64,000 bases of DNA. It comes from an uncultured Prevotellaceae bacterium. GTDB lineage: Bacteria > Bacteroidota > Bacteroidia > Bacteroidales > Bacteroidaceae. The notes below the pieces were generated by a model. That model was not told where the DNA came from, made no database searches, and saw nothing but the letters and a program-made list of their open reading frames with translations. The translations under genes and the position numbers were made by a program. Shown one piece after another: positions 26,309 through 35,162 of the stretch (position 1 is its first letter; each line of letters opens with the position of its first letter). The DNA lies in assembly GCA_902780635.1 (NCBI GenBank), contig CACZGH010000010.1:1-64000 (forward strand). The letters run 5' to 3'.

Positions 26309-28480
26309 ATGAGATATATCAATCATCAAATCATCTGCGGTGCATTATCTTTGCTTACCATGGTAGGCATCTCCTCTTGTAGTGATGACTTTCTGACAGA
26401 GGATGCTGGTCATAAAGTGACCGACGCACTGCTTAACGACGAGACAGGCGCCCTCAACATGGCTGCCGGACTCTATGGAAACATCCGCTGGCATTTCGGC
26501 TATGAGTGGGCCTACGGTATCACCCTCTACGGCACCGACGAGTTCACCAACGGCGCCGACCTCACCTCCGAGTGCTGGAACACCTACGACAACCGTCTCA
26601 ACCCCCTCGACCTGACTCCCGCCCTTGGTGCAGCCAACAAGAACTGTCCCGCCGTGTCGGCCCTTTGGGATGAGATGTACTACGGTATCGCCACCGCCAA
26701 CCTGGTGATCGATAAAGCCGTGAACGTAGAGAACGAAGACTCCCGAAACAAAGCCCTTGGCGAAGCCTATTTCCTCCGCGGATACAACTACTATCGTCTG
26801 TTTGCCCAATATGGCGGTGTAGTGATACAGACCGAGCCCGCCAATGGTGAGGTGAAGAAAGACTTCAAGCGGTCTACCGAAGAAGAGACCTTAGGTCAAG
26901 TGATCTCCGACTTTGAGCAAGCCTACAAAATGCTGCCCACCAAGAAATGGCGCGGCAACGGCACCTGGACGAAATACACCGCCGCCCACTTCCTGGCCAA
27001 AGCATTGTTGTTCCGTCAAAGTGAGCGTTGCTCCAGCTGGAATAGTAGCTATGACAAGAACGCCGATCTGACCCGTGTCATCTCCCTTTGCGATGAAGTC
27101 ATCGCCGCTTGCCCCCTGGCACCCGACTACTGGGATCTCTATGCCCGCTGGACCGGTGTAGACTGCAAGAACGAGGCACTGAGCGAGATTCTGATGGCTG
27201 CTGAGCACAATGACGACAGTTCGACGCAAGGACGTTTCGGCAACCGCACCTACAACTACTTCGACCCACAGTTCTCCAACTTCTCCGGCGCGTGGGTACA
27301 GCGTGGACAGTATATCGGCGGTATGGACTTCCAGCGTTGCCGCCCCACTGAATACACTTACTCTATCTTTGACAATGTGAACGACGCCCGTATGTGGAAA
27401 ACATTCAAGACCGTGTACGGTCTGAACAACATCGCCATGGCTGCAGATGACAAGACAGACAAAGACGGCAATGTGACCAAAGGTGTGAAATCGACCTATG
27501 GCATCACTGACGCTCAGGTACCTGACTTAGGCGACGAGGGCATCATCTTCATCCTCAACAAGAAGAGCGACACCCGTTTCGACAACGATGCTTACGGCAA
27601 CCTCGGCACCGCAAAAACCGCTCACAACTTTGTGAACCCACGCACCGGCAAATGGGTGCCCAACGCTTTTGCCACCTTCCAGAACGGCAAATATGTGATG
27701 AACACTTACAACGGCGCCACCTCCAGCACCAACGTGTTCTGTGGCATCAACAAGACTGCCGACGGCTCCCGCACCGGTGAGAAAGGCGACGCCCACCGCG
27801 ATGTGATCATGGCCCGCACCGGTGAGACCTATCTTGTGAAGGCAGAGGCTCTGGTACGTCTGAGCAAATATGATGAGGCCATTGCCACCATCAATGTGTT
27901 GCGCGCCCGTGGCCAGTGGAAAGCTGGTGAGGACCGTGGTTACTACACCGACGGCTCGATGGCCTTCCTGAAGGCTGACGGCGGCGACAACGACAACTCT
28001 ACCGCCACCTCCACCTCCGTGAAGAAGAACAAAGACAAGAATGGCAAGGTGCTCAACAACACCGAGGCCTACTACGCTTCGATGACTCACACCAACACCT
28101 ATTATCTCTCTACTGGTATCGCAGAGACTACAGCCGCTTCGGATCTTCAAATCAAGAGTTACAAACAGCTACCTGCTGAAGACGAGGCCATCCTTGCACA
28201 GTTGGGTTGCACCAGCGACTACGACCGGATGCTCAACTTCGTTTTCAATGAGCGCACCCGTGAGTTGTTAGGAGAGTGGAACCGCTGGGAAGAGCTGAGT
28301 CGTGCCGGTCTGTTGGTGAAGCGTGCCAAAGCATTCAATCCTGAGGCCGCGCCCAATGTACAGGCCAACAAACACGAGTTGCGCCCCATCCCCCAAAAGT
28401 TTATTGATGTGCTTCAAACTTCTGACGGACAAAATCTGAGTGATGCAGAAAAGAAAGCCTGGCAGAACCCAGGATATTAA
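26309..28480 (+). CDS. SusD/RagB-family surface glycan-binding lipoprotein
   Basis: Caps the SusC-type transporter and captures glycan at the cell surface. The lipoprotein signal ends at Cys24 (LTMVGISSCSDDF); acidic residues after the Cys suit surface export. TPR-like SusD segments include EAYFLRGYNYYRLFAQYGGV (near 151) and ETYLVKAEALVRLSKYDEAI (near 507), with the family C-terminal RTRELLGEWNRWEELSRAG. At 723 residues it is longer than most SusD proteins, with an insert-rich middle. It ends before a terminator-like hairpin (28528-28556). Confidence 0.95.
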   Translation: MRYINHQIICGALSLLTMVGISSCSDDFLTEDAGHKVTDALLNDETGALNMAAGLYGNIRWHFGYEWAYGITLYGTDEFTNGADLTSECWNTYDNRLNPLDLTPALGAANKNCPAVSALWDEMYYGIATANLVIDKAVNVENEDSRNKALGEAYFLRGYNYYRLFAQYGGVVIQTEPANGEVKKDFKRSTEEETLGQVISDFEQAYKMLPTKKWRGNGTWTKYTAAHFLAKALLFRQSERCSSWNSSYDKNADLTRVISLCDEVIAACPLAPDYWDLYARWTGVDCKNEALSEILMAAEHNDDSSTQGRFGNRTYNYFDPQFSNFSGAWVQRGQYIGGMDFQRCRPTEYTYSIFDNVNDARMWKTFKTVYGLNNIAMAADDKTDKDGNVTKGVKSTYGITDAQVPDLGDEGIIFILNKKSDTRFDNDAYGNLGTAKTAHNFVNPRTGKWVPNAFATFQNGKYVMNTYNGATSSTNVFCGINKTADGSRTGEKGDAHRDVIMARTGETYLVKAEALVRLSKYDEAIATINVLRARGQWKAGEDRGYYTDGSMAFLKADGGDNDNSTATSTSVKKNKDKNGKVLNNTEAYYASMTHTNTYYLSTGIAETTAASDLQIKSYKQLPAEDEAILAQLGCTSDYDRMLNFVFNERTRELLGEWNRWEELSRAGLLVKRAKAFNPEAAPNVQANKHELRPIPQKFIDVLQTSDGQNLSDAEKKAWQNPGY

Positions 28481-28527
28481 ATATTTGTTTTTAGGTTAGG
28501 TTTATTATCAAATGAAGCAAAAAAAGG

Positions 28528-28565
28528 CAGTGGCTGTCCGGGAAGGATGGCCACTGTCGCTTTTA
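28528..28565 (+). terminator. Terminator behind the SusD-like gene
   Basis: CAGTGGC (28528-28534) and GCCACTG (28550-28556) pair, with TCC/GGA inside a 2x2 mismatch; TTTT follows at 28561-28564 and a run of A precedes it (28519-28525), so it could work on both strands. Confidence 0.65.
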
Positions 28566-28609
28566 TCAGAGGAGTTTAAACTTATCCTTTTCAAGTTTCG
28601 CAAGTACTC

Positions 28610-28744
28610 AACTTGCAGGTAGTTAAGGAGTTAAGTAGTTATCGCTTCGCTAAGGAGTTAAGCCAAATGAATCGTAGGCTGTCTATCTTTAGCCATCAGT
28701 AACTCCTTTAACTTCTTAACTTCTCACAACTTGAGAAAGTTGAG
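28610..28744. repeat. GTTAAGGAGTTAAG inverted-repeat element (second copy)
   Basis: Left part 28619-28663 has GTAGTTAAGGAGTTAAGTAG, ATCGCTTCGCT and AAGGAGTTAAGCCA; the right part 28698-28721 has AGTAACTCCTTTAACTTC in reverse sense. ATGAATCGTAGG in the centre matches ATGATTCGTAGG of the 17879-18197 element. It lies between the convergent SusD-like and sensor genes. Confidence 0.75.
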
Positions 28745-31700
28745 TTATCCTTTTTGATATTTTGAGGGAGTCATGCCGAAATGCTGTTTAAAGCAACGGC
28801 TGAAGTAGAGCGGGTCGGAGAAGCCCACTTGATAAGCCACCTCCGCCACCGTGACCATTTCACCGGCACGAAGCAACTCGGCGGCCCTGTCCATACGCGC
28901 CTGTCGTATATACTCTTTGGGCGTCTTTCCTGTCACCTCCATCATCTTGGCATAAAACTGCGAACGCCCATATCCAGTGCTTTGTGCCAAGTCGTCGACC
29001 ACGAAGTCAGGATTGGCGAGATTGGCATTAATTTTCAGATCTACGATGTTGCGGAACTTCCTGTCTCGCTCACTCATGATCAGCGGGGTGGTGGCATCAT
29101 TAGGATCAGCGGCTGTGCTGTCTGTCTGACCTGAATGTTGCTCCTGATGAGAACTGTATGCTTTTCGCAGCCGGTCTCTCTGCCTGATGAGCCCCATACA
29201 CTTGCCTACGAGTAATGCCGGACTAAACGGTTTAGAGAGATAGGCATCGGCTCCGAACCGTGCCCCTTGAAGTTGTTTCTCTATGCTGTCGATGGCTGAA
29301 AGAAGGATGAAAGGTATGTCGAAGATGTCATCATCACCCCTCAGACGTTTAAGCAGTTCAATGCCATCCATCTGCGGCATTTTGATGTCACTCACGACGA
29401 GGTCGGGTGTCTGTCCACCCTTGATGGTATCCAAAGCTTCTACCCCATTGCGTGCTGTGAGCACTTTGAAATAAGTGGAGAGTTCGCCTTTGATATAGTC
29501 TCTCACGTCGTCATCATCCTCCACGACGAGCACGCTGCGGTCATTGAGCGGTTCGCCCACCATTTCTTTGTGAGGTCTCATTTGCTGTGCGGAGTCGTCG
29601 TCATCCTCTGGCATGACGTTTACAGTCAGATAGTCATCGGGCTGATAATGGTCGGATGCGACAGGTATCGAGAAGGAAAAGACGCTGCCCCCTTCAGGAT
29701 TCTCCTCATACCAGATATTGCCATGATGCGCCAGGACAAGTTGCTGTGTGAAATGGAGTCCGATACCCATGCTGTCGGCCATTCTGCTACCCTGCATGAA
29801 ACGTGTGAAGAGCTGCCCTTGCTTATCCTTTGGCACCCCTATACCTGTGTCCTCCACCCTAACGACAAGCATGTGCTCTTTCTCTCTCACCCTGACGACA
29901 ACATCGCCGCCCTGAGGTGTATATTTAAAAGCGTTGCTCAATAGATTGTACAATATTTTGTCGACAAATCCCCTGTCGATGAACATGTTGCATTTTTGTG
30001 TGAAAGGCACGAACTGCAACCCCATCTGCCTGTTGTGAGCCAAGTCGCTGAAACTCATGGTGATGCCTCTCAGAAACTTGATTACCTCCGTCTCCTGAAG
30101 GCTGAGCGAGAGTTTTCCGCTCTGCAATTTATGAAACTCCAGCAGTTGGTTGACCAACCTCATCATACGGTCTGTGCTTTTGCCCATATTGCTGAGCGGC
30201 TGTTTGAGCGCCGCCGGCAGTTCACCCACCTTTCGGATATGCTCCATGGAGCCCTGTATCAGCGTGAGCGGTGTGCGGAACTCATGACTGACATCCATGA
30301 AGAAGCGCTGCTTGAACTCACTGATTTCGCGATCCATCTTGATGCGGTTGCGCATGGAATAGGTCATGAGCAGCAACCGGATGATATACCACGCAAGACC
30401 GCCCACCATGGTGAGGTAGAAGAGCCATGCCCACCATGTGTTCCACCAGGGTTGGCGTATGACCACCGTCATCGTCTGTTCCCTCTCCTTCGGATCGCCC
30501 GATTTACGAACATGAAACACATATTTTCCGGGTTTGAGGTCTTTGTAGACCGCCTCGTTGGAACGTGTTGGGAGGCTCCATCCTTTATCAGCGCCTTCTA
30601 GTCTATAGACAAACTCGGTCATGTGCGGGTCGTCAAAACTCATGTCAGAGAACCTGAATGTCAGCGAGTTTTGCGTATGGCTAAGTCGTACACCACCATC
30701 TGAGAGAGGCATCCCAAGCATGGTGCCGTTGATCAGGAGGTTGGTGATGGTGAGTCGTGCCGCACTGTTATTCCCCCAAGCCACAGAGTCGGGGTTAAAG
30801 CTCACAATACCATTGTTGGTAGCGAAGATGAGCGTGCCATCCGACTTCATACAAGAAGAATTCTCACTATAGACTTCCCCCAGCTGGTCGGCAGAGAGGA
30901 AATAGTTCTCAAAATGCATCTTCCTCGTGTCCAATTTTGAGAGTCCATAGTGCGTGCTGACCCACAGATATCCCTTGCGGTCGGCCACGATAGAGTTGGC
31001 GATATTGTCTGCCAACCCATGTTTTGTGGTGTACATGGTGATATGCAGATGGTTCACCTCATCGGGATTGTCTATACGATATAGTCCGCCTCCCGCCGAT
31101 GCCATCCATATCTTGCCGTCGGCAGCCTCCATGATGTCGCGCACCTCGAAATGCCCTATCTCACAGTTGGAGGAGTTGTAGTAATGATAATCTTTAGGGT
31201 TGCGTATCAGTTTGTCAGGGTCGAACACCACGAAGCCGTTTGCACACCCCACATACATCAAGCCTTTGCGTGTGGGACAGATGACCGTGAGCGTGCTCAA
31301 GAGGGGGTCGTCGTGGAGGAAACGCCTGAAACGGTAAGAGCCGTCATCGCGTGGCACTGCCAGACACAAGGCACCCGGATTGACGGCTATCCACACTCTT
31401 TGTCTCTTGTCGCACATGATATCAAACACCTTTCCACGTGCTATCGACGTGGTGTCACCCTCTATAGCGGTATATGGCTTACCGTCCACCCGTATCCCAC
31501 TCCTACGTGTGCCTATCCACTGTCGTCCTTTTCCATCGACACACACAGAGAGCATATCGTCATCGACGCCGATGTTGACCTTTTCGAGCCCCCTTCCCTC
31601 TTTGAGCAGATAAGAGCCTCCCATGAAATTGCCAGCCCAGATTCTGCCGTCCGTTGTCTGCCGTAACATACGGAAGAGGTTGGCATAGTCGGGCGAGAGG

Positions 31701-32974
31701 TGGCTAGTGGCATACAACCTACGCACCCCCCTTGGCATGGCGGTGATGACACTCAATCCCAGGTTTTCCTGCGACACCCACAAGTTGCCGGCCCTGTCGG
31801 TCATCTGCGCATAAAGATAGTCGCTTCGCACCGGTGAGTTGAGGCTTTCTCTTGGTGAGTAATGTGAGAGTTGTTGTGTGAGTGGGTCATAGACGAAGAG
31901 TCCGTTGCCGATAGTGGTGATGTAGATATATCCGTCGGGGGCGTTTCTCACGGTGATGGCGGGCAGTCCTCGTTTATGGAGCAAATGTGGGCTCAGGACA
32001 TGAAATGTATAGCATTTGCCACGCTGTCTGTCAAAGTAATAGAGATTGACGTTCTGGTCAGTGAAATAATAGTTTCCCACATTGTCGAGATAGACGCTGC
32101 CATTGGGTATTTGCATTTTATAAGGTGCGATGCTGCCGTCTGCCGGATGATAACACAACGTGGCTCCGGTTGTGACAATGACCAATTGTCCATCGATAGC
32201 GGCCAGTCCCCTAAGTTCTACACCAGGAGCGATGGTCGCCACATTCTGCACAGCGGTATGGAGGCCACCATCCGCATCCGCATAGAACAGGTGTTTGTCG
32301 CGAGTGGCGAAAAATATGGTGCCGTCCACCTCTGCTGCCATCAAGAAATCACCAGCCTCACTTACACATTTGAAGTTGCCTTTCTGCTCCATATAGAGCC
32401 CTTGGCTGGTGCCTATCCATGTGCGATGATGACTATCGGAGTTGATGAAGAGCACATGGTTTGACTTGAGTGCCTTATTTTCTTTATTATAGACCCGGCT
32501 CTCTATCTTGCCCTCATGATAGGAAATTTTGATGCATCCACTATACTGGTACCACAGCCATGTGTCGCCTTCAGGTGTGAAGAGGCAATCGCAGTATTCA
32601 TTGACCAAACTTCCCTTGGGTCGGTAGTCAACAAACTGCTGCGAGTTGGTATCATAGCAACTGTATCTCTCACCCTGATGTCTGATGAAGAGCAGTCCGT
32701 TGGGATTGAAAAAGAGTTCGCGGAGGCGGTTGTTGATGAGGAGAGAGTCGTTGCCCACGTCAGCATGTCTTAACACGTCGAAAGAGTAGCCATCATAGCG
32801 ACACAATCCCTCGTTGGTAGCCATCCATACATACCCTCTCCGATCTTGCACCATGTTGATAATATAGTTGCTGGGCAATCCGTTTTGTGTGGTCAATTCA
32901 CGATATTTCAGTTCCACCTGCCCCCATAAGGGTGTAACAAAAGTCAGTAGCAGACTGAGGAAATAGTTTTTCAT
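28745..32974 (-). CDS. Hybrid two-component system sensor/regulator (HTCS)
   Basis: One-protein sensor, kinase and AraC-type regulator that switches on polysaccharide loci. In the 1409-residue form: signal peptide (YFLSLLLTFVTPLWGQ), Reg_prop propeller blades to about 760 (pattern DRRGYVWMATNEGL), Y_Y_Y domain at about 770-825, membrane segment near 850-870, HisKA with VSHEFRTP near 895, HATPase at about 1008-1085 (DTGIGVP), receiver from about 1147 (VVEDDDD, VVSDIKMPQMDG, YLSKPF) and AraC HTH in the last 90 residues. The frame is open back to a TTG at 33295, but the added 107 residues lack a signal peptide. It very likely controls the adjacent susCD and GH genes. Confidence 0.94.
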   Translation of the reverse strand: MKNYFLSLLLTFVTPLWGQVELKYRELTTQNGLPSNYIINMVQDRRGYVWMATNEGLCRYDGYSFDVLRHADVGNDSLLINNRLRELFFNPNGLLFIRHQGERYSCYDTNSQQFVDYRPKGSLVNEYCDCLFTPEGDTWLWYQYSGCIKISYHEGKIESRVYNKENKALKSNHVLFINSDSHHRTWIGTSQGLYMEQKGNFKCVSEAGDFLMAAEVDGTIFFATRDKHLFYADADGGLHTAVQNVATIAPGVELRGLAAIDGQLVIVTTGATLCYHPADGSIAPYKMQIPNGSVYLDNVGNYYFTDQNVNLYYFDRQRGKCYTFHVLSPHLLHKRGLPAITVRNAPDGYIYITTIGNGLFVYDPLTQQLSHYSPRESLNSPVRSDYLYAQMTDRAGNLWVSQENLGLSVITAMPRGVRRLYATSHLSPDYANLFRMLRQTTDGRIWAGNFMGGSYLLKEGRGLEKVNIGVDDDMLSVCVDGKGRQWIGTRRSGIRVDGKPYTAIEGDTTSIARGKVFDIMCDKRQRVWIAVNPGALCLAVPRDDGSYRFRRFLHDDPLLSTLTVICPTRKGLMYVGCANGFVVFDPDKLIRNPKDYHYYNSSNCEIGHFEVRDIMEAADGKIWMASAGGGLYRIDNPDEVNHLHITMYTTKHGLADNIANSIVADRKGYLWVSTHYGLSKLDTRKMHFENYFLSADQLGEVYSENSSCMKSDGTLIFATNNGIVSFNPDSVAWGNNSAARLTITNLLINGTMLGMPLSDGGVRLSHTQNSLTFRFSDMSFDDPHMTEFVYRLEGADKGWSLPTRSNEAVYKDLKPGKYVFHVRKSGDPKEREQTMTVVIRQPWWNTWWAWLFYLTMVGGLAWYIIRLLLMTYSMRNRIKMDREISEFKQRFFMDVSHEFRTPLTLIQGSMEHIRKVGELPAALKQPLSNMGKSTDRMMRLVNQLLEFHKLQSGKLSLSLQETEVIKFLRGITMSFSDLAHNRQMGLQFVPFTQKCNMFIDRGFVDKILYNLLSNAFKYTPQGGDVVVRVREKEHMLVVRVEDTGIGVPKDKQGQLFTRFMQGSRMADSMGIGLHFTQQLVLAHHGNIWYEENPEGGSVFSFSIPVASDHYQPDDYLTVNVMPEDDDDSAQQMRPHKEMVGEPLNDRSVLVVEDDDDVRDYIKGELSTYFKVLTARNGVEALDTIKGGQTPDLVVSDIKMPQMDGIELLKRLRGDDDIFDIPFILLSAIDSIEKQLQGARFGADAYLSKPFSPALLVGKCMGLIRQRDRLRKAYSSHQEQHSGQTDSTAADPNDATTPLIMSERDRKFRNIVDLKINANLANPDFVVDDLAQSTGYGRSQFYAKMMEVTGKTPKEYIRQARMDRAAELLRAGEMVTVAEVAYQVGFSDPLYFSRCFKQHFGMTPSKYQKG

Positions 32975-33088
32975 AAGAGTTCGTTTCAGGCCGTCAAAGA
33001 TAATGAAAAAAAGGCATTCATCCAACAATTCGCACATTTTTACCACCAAATCGCACGAATATCGTAGTGATAATTGAATAAAATATCG

Positions 33089-33096
33089 TATATTTG
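33089..33096 (+). promoter_or_regulatory. Probable -7 box of the GH105 gene
   Basis: TATATTTG followed by a C fits TAnnTTTG, about 140 nt ahead of the GH105 start in the divergent gap 32975-33235. No TTG at standard distance; activator dependence is possible. Confidence 0.45.
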
Positions 33097-33235
33097 CAAA
33101 AAATAAATTTATTTTTCCTATTGCAACCAACTCATCACCCACGGCGGCTTCGCATATGTTCAACTTCATTAGGGGTAAAGGGTTTAGGTGAATAGGTTTA
33201 GGGAAAAGCGATGTAAAATATAAAATAAGACCAAA

Positions 33236-34360
33236 ATGAAAAGAACCATCCTCATCAGCCTGCTGGCTATGGCCACATTGTGCACATGGGCACAAGGAGG
33301 CACGGCTTCAGAGGTGCTGTCGACAGCACAGAAAGTGAACCAGTATTTCATGAAGAAATACAGCGACCCCACCATTCCCACCAACGTGGGACGTATCCGT
33401 CCGAGCAGTCTCTGGACCCGTGCCGTCTACTATGAGGGGTTGATGGCATTGAACGAGGTGGCACCTGAACAGCGCTATATAGACTACACTGATGAATGGG
33501 CCAACTATCACAAATGGACCCCCCGCAATGGCATCACCACCACCGATGCCGACGACCAATGTTGTGCTCAGACCTACCTGGACCGTTATGCCATGACGAA
33601 GGACGCACGCATGATAGAACATGTGAGGGAAAATCTTGACCACCAAATGAGCACGGGCAAGATGGGTTACTGGACCTGGATAGACGCCATCCAGATGGCC
33701 ATGCCGGTATACAGCAAGATGTACAAGGTGACTGGCGAGCGCAAATATCTGGACCATGCGATGAAGATGTACACATGGAGCCGCGACACCTGCGGTGGCG
33801 GTCTTTTCAACACGAAAGAAGGTCTCTGGTGGCGTGACGCCGACTATGTGCCCCCATACAAAGAAAGCGACGGCCAGAACTGCTATTGGAGCCGTGGCAG
33901 CGGATGGGTATATGCCGCTCTTGTGAAAGTGATGACCGACATCGGCAAGAAGGACAAATACTACAAGCGTCTGAAGAAAGACTTCGTGATGATGAGCGAG
34001 GCTCTGTTGAAATGCCAGCGTGCCGATGGTCTGTGGAACCCATCGCTCATGTCGCCTGTCACCTACGGCGGTAAAGAGCTCACCGGTACAGCCCTCTTCC
34101 TCTATGGCATGAGCTGGGGTATCAACAATGGTGTGCTGAAGGCCAAGAAATACCGCCCGGTATGCGACCGTGCCTGGGCCGCCCTTGTGAAAGACTGTGT
34201 ACACGCTGACGGCTTCTTAGGCTGGGTGCAAGGCACAGGTAAAGACCCTTCTGCCGGCCAACCCTTGTCCTACACAAAGGTGCCCGACTTTGAAGACTAT
34301 GGAACCGGTTGTTTCTTGCTCGGTGCCGCAGAATATTACAAGTTGCTCAATTTTCGGTAG
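33236..34360 (+). CDS. GH105 unsaturated rhamnogalacturonyl/glucuronyl hydrolase
   Basis: Removes the unsaturated galacturonic acid left at the end of pectin fragments by lyases. The 374-residue protein has a signal peptide (LLAMATLCTWAQGG) and an alpha/alpha barrel. Seen are WTWIDAIQMAMPVYSKM with the catalytic Asp near residue 151, KEGLWWRDADYVPP, CYWSRGSGWVYAAL near 220 and the C-terminal DFEDYGTGCFLLGAAEYYKL, all characteristic of YteR/YesR relatives. It diverges from the HTCS gene and is the last enzyme of the pectin locus. A polysaccharide lyase supplying its substrate is not in the window. Confidence 0.92.
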   Translation: MKRTILISLLAMATLCTWAQGGTASEVLSTAQKVNQYFMKKYSDPTIPTNVGRIRPSSLWTRAVYYEGLMALNEVAPEQRYIDYTDEWANYHKWTPRNGITTTDADDQCCAQTYLDRYAMTKDARMIEHVRENLDHQMSTGKMGYWTWIDAIQMAMPVYSKMYKVTGERKYLDHAMKMYTWSRDTCGGGLFNTKEGLWWRDADYVPPYKESDGQNCYWSRGSGWVYAALVKVMTDIGKKDKYYKRLKKDFVMMSEALLKCQRADGLWNPSLMSPVTYGGKELTGTALFLYGMSWGINNGVLKAKKYRPVCDRAWAALVKDCVHADGFLGWVQGTGKDPSAGQPLSYTKVPDFEDYGTGCFLLGAAEYYKLLNFR

Positions 34361-34475
34361 TTAAGAAGTTAAGGAGTTAGAGGAGTTAAGCCATTACTCC
34401 TATGAACACTGAGCAAAAACATGAAGTATTGGCTTAACTCCTGAGCGAAGCGATAACTTCTTAACTCCTTAACTC
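34359..34475. repeat. GTTAAGGAGTTAAG inverted-repeat element (third copy)
   Basis: The left arm 34359-34393 (AGTTAAGAAGTTAAGGAGTT, then AGGAGTTAAGCCA) is answered by the right arm 34430-34475 (TGGCTTAACTCCT, AACTTCTTAACTCC) across a loop of about 36 nt. The arms start at the GH105 stop codon. GAGCGAAGCGAT in the right arm is the reverse complement of the ATCGCTTCGCT word of the second copy. Convergent junction with the DUF4923 gene. Confidence 0.78.
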
Positions 34476-34522
34476 CATGAAGTTTCAGACTGCCGAAACT
34501 TCAGTAAGGTAGCGAACCATAT

Positions 34523-35128
34523 TTATCTGGTCAAATCAAAGCCGATTCGTACTCCATCGTAGTTTTTGCTGAGCTCGCCGACTGTAGCAAGTGTGGTGTT
34601 ACCACTAGCCATTCCAATGGTCTGCATCACGGTCAGCAGTTTTTTTGACTCGAAAAGCAGGCTGATGCCCTTGGTGGTCGTATTGATATAACCATTGAGT
34701 GAGAGCAGGAGCGTCTTCAGGTTGATTTGCCCTGTTGTAGGGTTATAGGTATACGTGCCACTCAGGCTTTGTCCGTCAACCTTTCCTGAAAATGTTTTGT
34801 CCTCTTTGAAGGTGAAATACGTGTTGGCACTGCTGAAGCCAGCCGCCTGGAATCTGGGGAGCAGTTCGCTCTTGATTTTCGAGGCAGCCACTTCACCACC
34901 TGCCTTTGCCAAGAGATTCTCAGATGTAAAACCACACCCAGGACCGCTGTATTTCCATGTACCCATCAGGGTTGTTTCGGGTACTTTGTTGATACCCAGT
35001 ACGCTGGTAATGATATTTCCCACGGTGCTTGCAGTGTCGATGCCGCTAAAGAGCCCTCCTGTGGTGCCCATACAACTTGCCAGTGCGAGACAAGCGCCGA
35101 CGGCGAAGAGTTTGAAACTTTTTTTCAT
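34523..35128 (-). CDS. DUF4923 family lipoprotein
   Basis: A 201-residue exported lipoprotein: the signal ends LALASC with the lipid-attachment Cys at residue 19. The mature part resembles DUF4923, with LMGTWKYSGPGCGFTSENLL near 54-73 and NTYFTFKEDKTFSGKVDG in the middle, suggesting a lipocalin-like beta barrel. The family occurs in Bacteroidales and has no function I know of. It lies 34 nt upstream of nothing else on its strand at its end and follows the helicase gene, possibly in reverse order of one transcript only if read from 36578. Confidence 0.8.
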   Translation of the reverse strand: MKKSFKLFAVGACLALASCMGTTGGLFSGIDTASTVGNIITSVLGINKVPETTLMGTWKYSGPGCGFTSENLLAKAGGEVAASKIKSELLPRFQAAGFSSANTYFTFKEDKTFSGKVDGQSLSGTYTYNPTTGQINLKTLLLSLNGYINTTTKGISLLFESKKLLTVMQTIGMASGNTTLATVGELSKNYDGVRIGFDLTR

Positions 35129-35162
35129 AATGCCTTGTTTTTTTGATGTATAAATAATATGT

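Noticed and set aside
32975-33295. 107-residue N-terminal extension of the hybrid sensor from a TTG
   Set aside because: It would bury the signal peptide and overlap the start of the divergent GH105 gene.
33308-34204. 298-residue frame antisense to GH105
   Set aside because: Entirely within a clear GH105 gene and without recognisable features.
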